This document shows, piece by piece, positions 1 to 6,263 of a DNA stretch of 14,056 nucleotides. Each line of letters starts with the position of its first letter. Positions within the stretch are counted from its first letter, which is position 1. A model generated the notes under the pieces. It was not told where the DNA came from. It saw only the letters and a list, made by a program, of their open reading frames with translations, and searched no databases. Location of the stretch: assembly GCA_948438565.1 (NCBI GenBank), contig CAOJLW010000028.1, positions 1 through 14,056 of the forward strand, read 5' to 3'. The DNA is from an uncultured Lachnospiraceae bacterium. GTDB lineage: Bacteria > Bacillota > Clostridia > Lachnospirales > Lachnospiraceae. Made by a program: the position numbers and the translations under genes.

Positions 1-1720
1 ACAGCGTTTTTTGGATGCGCAGGCAGGTCTGTTGGCGCGCGGCCTGCGGGATGGGAAACCCTGTCCGGTCTGCGGTTCTTTGCATCATCCGGTTTTGGCA
101 AAAATCCCCGCAGACGTCCCTCAAAAGGAAGAGCTGGCTCAGGTCAAAGAGCGTTTGGAAAAAGCGCAAAAACAGGCCGAATATGTAAGCGCGCAGGCGG
201 GGCATTTAGCAGAACAGTTAAAAGAGCAAACAGAGACGGTAGCAAGGCTGGCCCAACAACTGCCTGCGATTGCAGACGGCGATCTGGAAGGACTGCCGGA
301 GCGGTTGGCTGCCGGGTTTCTACAGACTGACCAAGAAAGACAGGATTTGGCAAAAGAGCTTGCAAAAGCCAGACAGGCCTATGAACGAAAAAAAGAGCTG
401 GATGGGCAGATCAGACGGCAGGAGGAAAAGCAGCAGGCATTCGGACGGCATTTGCAGGAGAAGAAACAGGAAATGGCGGCGGCTAAAGGGAAGCTGGAAG
501 AAAAAACCAGGCTTTTGGATGAGACCGTTTCGTCTATGCAGCTTTTGGAGAATATGGACGGGGAAGTATCTTTACAGCGGACATGGGAGAGGCTGTCGGA
601 ACAGGCCGCTGACCTGGAATGCAAAATACAGGAAAACCGCATCCGGCTACAGCAAAAGCAGGCGTTGTCAGAAGAAATCCTAAAACAGGAGCAAAGGCTT
701 AGGGAGTTGGCGGCCAGCTTGCAGCAGTCGGAGGTGATCCTGACGCAGCAGACGGAACGTAACGCCGCAGGAAAACGGCGCATAGAAAGCCTGGCCAATC
801 AGATTGGAGAGACGCAAAAAGAAGCCGCTAAAGAGGCAATCGCCGGCCTTAAGAAACGAAAAGAGGCTTTGGAAGAAGAATTTGCCAAAGCCGAACAGGC
901 ATATAGGGAATGCGGGGCAAAACAGGAACGCTTGGCGGCGGCCGTAGAAACCTTAGACGCTCAGCTTGCCACAAACGATGAGATCGGGACGCTCCGGATA
1001 GAAGAGGTCTGCGCCAACAGGGAACAGATGCGGCAGGAGCAGCGAAGGCTGCTCGCCGTAAGAGATCAAAAAAACAGCGCTTATACCGCAAATATCGGCA
1101 TCTTGTCTAAAATCCGTTTGAAGCGGGATAGCATTATGCAGGCGGAGCAAAAATATATATGGATGAAGGCGTTGTCGGATACGGCAAACGGGATGTTAAG
1201 CGGCAAACAGAAGATAGAGCTGGAAACCTATATACAAATGACGTATTTTGAGCGGATTATCCGGCGGGCGAATCTGCGGCTGATGAAAATGAGCGGCGGG
1301 CAGTATGAGCTGAAACGGGAGGATATGCAGGAAGGTCAGAATAAAAAAGAAAAGGCGGGTCTGACGCTTTGCGTGATTGACCACTATAATGCGACGACGC
1401 GCAGCGTTAAAACGCTTTCCGGCGGCGAATCGTTTCAGGCTTCACTATCTCTGGCGCTTGGCCTGTCAGACGAAATCCAGTCCCATGCCGGGGGAATTCG
1501 GATGGATTCCATGTTTGTGGACGAGGGGTTTGGCTCGCTGGATGAGGAGGCGTTAAGCCAGGCGTTAAAAGTTCTGGCCGGACTGACGGAAGGAGAACGC
1601 TTAGTGGGCATTATTTCCCATGTAACAGAGCTAAAAGAGCAGATTGCAAAAAAAATTGTGGTTACGAAAAACAGGGGAAAGGACGGGGTTGGCAGCCAGG
1701 TTCGGATCGAGCAGGGATAG
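1..1720 (+). CDS. sbcC: Exonuclease SbcC (Rad50-like SMC ATPase), C-terminal part, 5' end cut by window edge
   Basis: The reading frame is open from base 2, so the gene begins upstream; the TTG at 11 is internal. The fragment opens with the zinc-hook motif CPVCG (nt 62-76), which dimerises SbcC/Rad50 at the tip of its coiled coil. About 370 residues of Lys/Glu/Gln/Ala-rich coiled coil follow (nt ~130-1200). The C-terminal ATPase lobe comes next: ABC signature LSGGESFQAS (nt ~1410-1440), Walker B plus D-loop MFVDEGFGSLDEE (nt ~1510-1550) and the switch histidine in GIISHVTEL (nt ~1609-1635). SbcC with SbcD nuclease forms an ATP-dependent complex that cleaves DNA hairpins and blocked ends. About 570 residues are seen, roughly the second half of a usual ~1000-residue SbcC. 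The N-terminal Walker A and sbcD would lie to the left. Family assignment is firm. Confidence 0.95.
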   Translation, partial: QRFLDAQAGLLARGLRDGKPCPVCGSLHHPVLAKIPADVPQKEELAQVKERLEKAQKQAEYVSAQAGHLAEQLKEQTETVARLAQQLPAIADGDLEGLPERLAAGFLQTDQERQDLAKELAKARQAYERKKELDGQIRRQEEKQQAFGRHLQEKKQEMAAAKGKLEEKTRLLDETVSSMQLLENMDGEVSLQRTWERLSEQAADLECKIQENRIRLQQKQALSEEILKQEQRLRELAASLQQSEVILTQQTERNAAGKRRIESLANQIGETQKEAAKEAIAGLKKRKEALEEEFAKAEQAYRECGAKQERLAAAVETLDAQLATNDEIGTLRIEEVCANREQMRQEQRRLLAVRDQKNSAYTANIGILSKIRLKRDSIMQAEQKYIWMKALSDTANGMLSGKQKIELETYIQMTYFERIIRRANLRLMKMSGGQYELKREDMQEGQNKKEKAGLTLCVIDHYNATTRSVKTLSGGESFQASLSLALGLSDEIQSHAGGIRMDSMFVDEGFGSLDEEALSQALKVLAGLTEGERLVGIISHVTELKEQIAKKIVVTKNRGKDGVGSQVRIEQG

Positions 1721-1767
1721 GCGCTTATCCGGATCGTTGCAGGCGGGAGGAAATTTGGAATTTTACC

Positions 1768-1796
1768 TTGTAAAATCCTGTAAATTCATGTATCTT
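1768..1796 (+). promoter_or_regulatory. Weak candidate sigma-A promoter upstream of rarA
   Basis: TTGTAA (1768-1773) and TATCTT (1791-1796) are separated by 17 nt, each matching the consensus hexamer at 4 of 6 positions, in an AT-rich stretch between sbcC and rarA. Three TGTA words at 1769, 1779 and 1789 recur every 10 bp across it. The match is modest, and read-through from sbcC is the alternative. Confidence 0.3.
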
Positions 1797-1816
1797 AAAA
1801 TGCAGGAGATGAAGTG

Positions 1817-3142
1817 ATGGATTTATTTGAATATATGCGAAAACAAAATCAGGAAAAAGAAGGGCCATTGGCCTCAAGGCTCAGGCCTGGGACGCTGGAG
1901 GAAGTTGTGGGACAGCGGCATATCCTGGGAGAAGGCAAGCTTTTATATCGCGCCATTAAAGCAGATAAACTTTCATCGGTTATTTTTTACGGCCCGCCGG
2001 GAACCGGGAAAACGACGCTGGCCAAGGTGATTGCCAATACGACGAGCGCGTGCTTTACCCAGATCAATGCGACGTCGGCCGGGAAAAAAGATATGGAAGA
2101 GGTTGTAAAACAGGCGAAGGATCACCGTGGGATGTACGGCAGGAAAACGATTTTGTTTATCGATGAAATACACCGTTTTAATAAGGGGCAGCAGGATTAT
2201 CTGCTTCCGTTTGTGGAGGACGGCACGCTCATCTTAATCGGCGCCACAACGGAAAACCCGTATTTTGAGGTTAACGGGGCGCTGCTTTCCCGATCGGTGA
2301 TTTTTGAACTCAAGCCGTTGTCTACAGACGATATTAAAGTCCTGCTGCTTCGAACCGTAACCGACGAGGTCAAGGGCATGGGTTCGTATGGAGCCGTAAT
2401 CGATCCGGACGCCTTAGATTTTTTGTCAGACATCAGCAACGGGGACGCCCGCGCGGCGCTAAATGCGTTGGAATTGGGCATTCTTACGACAGAACGCAGC
2501 TCGGACGGCAGCATTCATATCACCTTGGAAGTGGCTGAAGAGTGTATTCAAAAGCGCGCGGTCAGATATGATAAAAGCGGGGATAGTCATTACGATACGA
2601 TATCGGCTTTTATCAAAAGTATGCGCGGTTCCGATCCGGACGCAGCCATCTATTATCTGGCTCGGATGCTGTATGCCGGCGAAGACATTCGCTTTATTGC
2701 AAGGCGCATTATGATCTGCGCATCGGAGGATGTCGGCATGGCGGATCCCAATGCTTTAAATGTAGCCGTTTCCGCAGCATTGGCCGTAGAGAGGCTGGGG
2801 ATGCCGGAGGCGCGGATTCCTTTGGCGGAGGCAGTCGTTTATGTGGCGACGGCTCCCAAAAGCAATGCGTCATATCTGGCGGTGAATCAAGCGTTGGAGA
2901 CGGTAAAAAATACCCGGACAGCGCCGGTTCCGGCGCATTTACAGGATGCAAACTACCGTTCTGCGGGGAAACTGGGGCGCGGAGCCGGGTACCGATATGC
3001 GCATGATTATCCAGGACATTATGTCAAGCAGCAGTATCTGCCGGATGGATTGACTGAGGAACGTTTTTACGAGCCGACGCAAAACGGCTATGAAAAACAG
3101 GTGCGCGCTTATTTAGAAAGCTTAAACCAATATAAAAACTAA
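1817..3142 (+). CDS. rarA: RarA/MgsA-family AAA+ ATPase (replication-associated recombination protein A)
   Basis: A 441-residue protein of normal family length. It has Walker A GPPGTGKT (residues 59-66), Walker B LFIDE (113-117) followed by IHRFNKGQQD, and sensor 1 GATTEN (142-147). These resemble clamp-loader and RuvB ATPases. The C-terminal half carries the MgsA-type tetramerisation region, including SGDSHYDTISAFIKSMRGSD and the ARRIMICASEDVGMADP stretch typical of the family. RarA acts at stalled or damaged replication forks, interacting with SSB and DNA ends. A GTG at 1814 is in frame one codon earlier, but ATG 1817 sits 8 nt after AGGAG (1804-1808), a better spacing. It follows sbcC by about 95 nt. 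The aminotransferase starts 26 nt downstream, so they are likely co-transcribed without an obvious functional link. Confidence 0.95.
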   Translation: MDLFEYMRKQNQEKEGPLASRLRPGTLEEVVGQRHILGEGKLLYRAIKADKLSSVIFYGPPGTGKTTLAKVIANTTSACFTQINATSAGKKDMEEVVKQAKDHRGMYGRKTILFIDEIHRFNKGQQDYLLPFVEDGTLILIGATTENPYFEVNGALLSRSVIFELKPLSTDDIKVLLLRTVTDEVKGMGSYGAVIDPDALDFLSDISNGDARAALNALELGILTTERSSDGSIHITLEVAEECIQKRAVRYDKSGDSHYDTISAFIKSMRGSDPDAAIYYLARMLYAGEDIRFIARRIMICASEDVGMADPNALNVAVSAALAVERLGMPEARIPLAEAVVYVATAPKSNASYLAVNQALETVKNTRTAPVPAHLQDANYRSAGKLGRGAGYRYAHDYPGHYVKQQYLPDGLTEERFYEPTQNGYEKQVRAYLESLNQYKN

Positions 3143-3168
3143 TAGAGACAGACACAGGAGGGATTCAT

Positions 3169-4452
3169 ATGAAGTCATTTCAGGAGATGACAAAAGAGGA
3201 GCTGCTTCAGGAAAAAAAGCAGTTGGAAACGGAGTACAGAAGGTATCAGATGCGCGGTTTGCAATTGGATATGTCCAGAGGAAAACCGTCCGCAGAGCAG
3301 CTAGACCTTTCCATGGAGTTGATGGACGTGCTGCACAGCGGCGTGGATCTGGCTTGTGACGACGGGACAGACTGCCGGAATTACGGCGTGGTAGACGGCA
3401 TTCAGGAAGCCAAGGTGTTGTTAGGGGATATGATTGAATGCAATCCGGACAATATCATTATTTATGGCAATTCCAGTTTAAATATTATGTACGATACGAT
3501 TTCCCGTTCGATGACCCACGGCGTTATGGGCAGTACGCCCTGGTGCAAGCTGGACAAGGTCAAATTCCTCTGTCCGGTGCCGGGATATGACAGGCATTTT
3601 GCGATCACGGAGCATTTTGGGATAGAGATGATCAATATTCCGATGCTTTCTACCGGGCCGGATATGGATATGGTGGAGGAATTCGTGTCAAGCGACGATG
3701 CGATCAAAGGCATCTGGTGCGTGCCGAAGTATTCCAATCCGCAGGGGATTACCTATTCCGATGAGACGGTGCGCCGTTTTGCAAGGTTAAAGCCTGCGGC
3801 AAAAGATTTTCGGATCTATTGGGACAATGCTTACGGCGTGCACCATCTGTATGATATCGATCAGGATAATCTGATCGAGATTTTTGCAGAATGTAAGCGG
3901 GTGGGCAATCCGGATATGGTATATAAATTCTGCTCTACCTCCAAAATCAGCTTTCCTGGCTCGGGCGTTGCCGCTATCGCCGCTTCCGCCAATAACCTGG
4001 AGGACATTAAAAAGCAGCTGGCAGTGCAGACCATCGGCTATGACAAAGTCAATCAGCTCCGTCATGTGCGGTTCTTTAAAGATATTTACGGGATTACCGA
4101 GCATATGAAAAAACACGCGGATATCCTCCGTCCCAAATTTGAGATGGTGCTGGATATTTTAAAAAGTGAATTGGAGGACAGGGGGGCAGGAAACTGGTAT
4201 TGCCCGAAAGGCGGCTATTTTATCTGTTATCAGGCGCTGGAACACTGTGCCAAAGAAATTGTCTCCAAGGCAAAAAAAGCGGGCGTGGTGATGACTCCGG
4301 CAGGGGCTCCGTTTCCATATGGCAAGGATCCCAAGGATTCTGTAATCCGGATTGCGCCAACCTATCCCAGTATTGAGGATTTGGAGACCGCGGCCAATAT
4401 CTTTGTGGTTTGCGTCAAATTGGCCACAGTGGAGAAACTATTGGAGAAATAG
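3169..4452 (+). CDS. PLP-dependent aminotransferase, type Ic aspartate aminotransferase family
   Basis: A 427-residue fold-type I aminotransferase of the MocR-like type Ic group (Pfam Aminotran_MocR style), known from crystallised bacterial aspartate aminotransferases. The N-terminal signature DMSRGKPSAEQLDLS binds substrate. NYGVVDGIQEAK and GNSSLNIMYDTISR follow, then SNPQG (189-193, ring-facing N190), WDNAY (D219 contacts the pyridine nitrogen, Y222 the O3') and STSKISFPGSG, where K259 should form the Schiff base. The expected reaction is transamination of aspartate with 2-oxoglutarate to oxaloacetate and glutamate in the cytoplasm; substrate choice cannot be proved from sequence. ATG 3169 follows AGGAGG (3156-3161) by 7 nt. 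There is no promoter in the 26-nt gap after rarA. All key residues are present and the length is normal. Confidence 0.9.
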   Translation: MKSFQEMTKEELLQEKKQLETEYRRYQMRGLQLDMSRGKPSAEQLDLSMELMDVLHSGVDLACDDGTDCRNYGVVDGIQEAKVLLGDMIECNPDNIIIYGNSSLNIMYDTISRSMTHGVMGSTPWCKLDKVKFLCPVPGYDRHFAITEHFGIEMINIPMLSTGPDMDMVEEFVSSDDAIKGIWCVPKYSNPQGITYSDETVRRFARLKPAAKDFRIYWDNAYGVHHLYDIDQDNLIEIFAECKRVGNPDMVYKFCSTSKISFPGSGVAAIAASANNLEDIKKQLAVQTIGYDKVNQLRHVRFFKDIYGITEHMKKHADILRPKFEMVLDILKSELEDRGAGNWYCPKGGYFICYQALEHCAKEIVSKAKKAGVVMTPAGAPFPYGKDPKDSVIRIAPTYPSIEDLETAANIFVVCVKLATVEKLLEK

Positions 4453-4493
4453 GCAATAAAAATCAAATAGCAATAAGAAAGGGGAAGGAAGTT

Positions 4494-6020
4494 ATGCAGG
4501 AGAGGATTTTAGATTTAGTGGATTATGGTTTGGCAACGGGGTTGATTGAAGAAGCGGATACGCGTCTGATGGTCAATCGTCTGCTCGAGTTGTTCCAGAT
4601 GGACGAACTCGAGGAGGAAGCGGTGGCTGCGCACGCAAAAAAAGGAGGCATGACCCGGGAAGAAGCCGAGGAGGCGTTGGAGGGCATCTTAAAGGATATG
4701 CTGGATTATGCATATGAAAACGGCATTACGACGGAAAACGGCGTGGTATACCGCGATCTGTTTGATACCAAGATTATGAGTCTGTTTGTGCCAAGGCCAA
4801 GCGAGGTCATTGCCAAATTTAACGCGCTCTATGATAAGGATCCGAAAGCGGCGACCGATTATTTCTATACGTTAAGCCGGGATTCCGATTATATCCGCAG
4901 ATACCGTATAAAAAAGGATTTGAAATGGACGGCGGATACCGAATATGGGACGCTGGACATTACGGTGAATTTATCCAAACCGGAAAAAGATCCCAAGGCC
5001 ATTGCAGCGGCCAAGCTGGCCAAACAGGCGGGTTATCCCAAATGTCTGCTGTGTAAGGAGAACGAGGGATATGCCGGCCGCGTCAATCATCCGGCCCGGC
5101 AAAACCACAGGATTATTCCGGTGACGATCAATCAGAGCGACTGGTTTTTCCAGTATTCGCCCTATGTATATTACAATGAGCATTGTATCGTGTTTAATTC
5201 GGAGCATACGCCGATGAAAATTGAACGCGCGACATTTGGCAAGCTCTTGGATTTTGTGGCGCAGTTCCCGCATTACTTTGTAGGCTCAAACGCCGATCTG
5301 CCGATTGTCGGCGGTTCTATTTTAAGTCATGACCATTTCCAGGGCGGGCATTATGAATTTGCCATGGCCAAAGCCCCGGTGGAGCGGGAGATATCGTTTG
5401 CAGGCTTTGCGGACGTTACGGCAGGCATTGTCAAATGGCCGATGTCCGTAATCCGTTTGGATTGCGCGGATAAAGACCGCCTGATTGAGCTGGCGGATCA
5501 GATTTTGTTGGCATGGCGCAGTTATACGGACGAAGCGGCGTTTGTTTTTGCAGAGACAGACGGAGAGCCGCACAATACGATTACGCCGATTGCCAGAAAG
5601 CGCGGCGATCAGTTTGAGCTGGATTTGGTGCTGCGCAATAATATTACGACCGAAGAGCATCCGCTTGGCGTCTACCATCCGCACGCCAAGCTGCACCATA
5701 TCAAGAAAGAAAACATCGGCCTGATCGAAGTGATGGGTCTGGCGGTGCTTCCGGCCAGGCTCAAAGATGAGATAGCGGCGCTAAAAGCAGCGATTTTGTC
5801 TGGAGCCAATTTACGTGCGGATGAAGCGTTAGCTAAGCACGCCGATTGGGTGGAGGAATTTTTGCCAAAATATGACAGCGTGACGCAAGAGAATGCAGAA
5901 AGCATCATCCAAAAGGAAATTGGCCTGGTATTCTCCGAGGTGCTTGAGGACGCCGGCGTCTATAAATGCACGCCGGAGGGCAGGGAAGCGTTTATGCGGT
6001 TTGTAGAAAGCGTTCAATAA
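4494..6020 (+). CDS. galT: UDP-glucose--hexose-1-phosphate uridylyltransferase (galactose-1-phosphate uridylyltransferase), class II
   Basis: A 508-residue protein matching the long Firmicute (class II) GalT rather than the ~350-residue E. coli type. The active-site motif is SHDHFQGG, with H279-x-H281-x-Q283; H281 is the expected uridylylated nucleophile. Other conserved blocks are the NHPARQNHRIIPV stretch (nt ~5087-5125), EHCIVFNSEHTPM, and YHPHAKLHHIKKENIGLIEVMG near the C-terminus. It exchanges UMP between UDP-glucose and galactose-1-phosphate in the Leloir pathway. The open frame extends back to 4410 inside the aminotransferase gene, but ATG 4494 has a purine-rich GGGGAAGGAAG (4481-4491) just upstream and gives the family-typical N-terminus. 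The gap to the previous gene is 41 nt. No galK or galE lies in the window. Confidence 0.94.
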   Translation: MQERILDLVDYGLATGLIEEADTRLMVNRLLELFQMDELEEEAVAAHAKKGGMTREEAEEALEGILKDMLDYAYENGITTENGVVYRDLFDTKIMSLFVPRPSEVIAKFNALYDKDPKAATDYFYTLSRDSDYIRRYRIKKDLKWTADTEYGTLDITVNLSKPEKDPKAIAAAKLAKQAGYPKCLLCKENEGYAGRVNHPARQNHRIIPVTINQSDWFFQYSPYVYYNEHCIVFNSEHTPMKIERATFGKLLDFVAQFPHYFVGSNADLPIVGGSILSHDHFQGGHYEFAMAKAPVEREISFAGFADVTAGIVKWPMSVIRLDCADKDRLIELADQILLAWRSYTDEAAFVFAETDGEPHNTITPIARKRGDQFELDLVLRNNITTEEHPLGVYHPHAKLHHIKKENIGLIEVMGLAVLPARLKDEIAALKAAILSGANLRADEALAKHADWVEEFLPKYDSVTQENAESIIQKEIGLVFSEVLEDAGVYKCTPEGREAFMRFVESVQ

Positions 6021-6062
6021 AGCATTCCTAGATCACGGCAAAATAAGCGGACGATCAGCAGC

Positions 6063-6104
6063 GCGGCAAGGCGAAGGAAATTTTGTCTTGCCGCATAGTT
6101 TTCC
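6063..6104 (+). terminator. Strong 14-bp stem-loop after galT, possible terminator
   Basis: GCGGCAAG (6063-6070) pairs perfectly with CTTGCCGC (6087-6094). The stem continues inward for six more pairs (three G-U) to a GAAA tetraloop at 6077-6080. The nearest T-run is TTTT at 6099-6102, four bases after the stem, so it is weaker than a classical intrinsic terminator. It may end the rarA-galT transcript, or it may be the core of a larger folded element between 6021 and 6149 (see findings). Confidence 0.45.
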
Positions 6105-6148
6105 GTATATGGACTCGATCTGGCCGTAGAAGTCATAGAAAGCAATGC

Positions 6149-6177
6149 TTGCAAATTTTTGCAAAAGGATATACAAT
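6149..6177 (+). promoter_or_regulatory. Sigma-A-type promoter for the LRR protein gene
   Basis: TTGCAA (6149-6154), 17-nt spacer, TACAAT (6172-6177): 4/6 and 5/6 matches at ideal spacing. Transcription would begin near 6184, giving an ~80-nt leader. A small dyad GCAAA-TT-TTTGC (6151-6162) overlaps the -35 and could be an operator. It is the best promoter match in this intergenic region. Confidence 0.55.
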
Positions 6178-6224
6178 ACTTATATCTTTGGGCGGAAATA
6201 ACAAAAGAATGCCCGAGCAATAAG

Positions 6225-6243
6225 AAAAGGCAAATGCCTTTTT
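6225..6243 (+). promoter_or_regulatory. Leader hairpin with T-run in the 5' UTR of the LRR gene
   Basis: AAAAGGC (6225-6231) and GCCTTTT (6236-6242) form a 7-bp stem with an AAAT loop and a T5 run at 6239-6243. It lies about 10 nt before the ribosome site. It has the shape of a small intrinsic terminator or attenuator, but only three G-C pairs support it, so function is uncertain. Confidence 0.3.
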
Positions 6244-6263
6244 GATAAAAATAGGAGGAGTGA

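Noticed and set aside
379..798. Minus-strand ORF inside sbcC
   Set aside because: Ser/Cys-rich antisense shadow of the coiled coil, with no ribosome site or domain.
1715..1730. GGATA/TATCC hairpin at the end of sbcC as a terminator
   Set aside because: Only 5 bp with a 6-nt loop and no T-run after it.
4410..4493. N-terminal extension of galT into the aminotransferase gene
   Set aside because: The extension lacks family similarity, while ATG 4494 has a strong ribosome site and the expected N-terminus.
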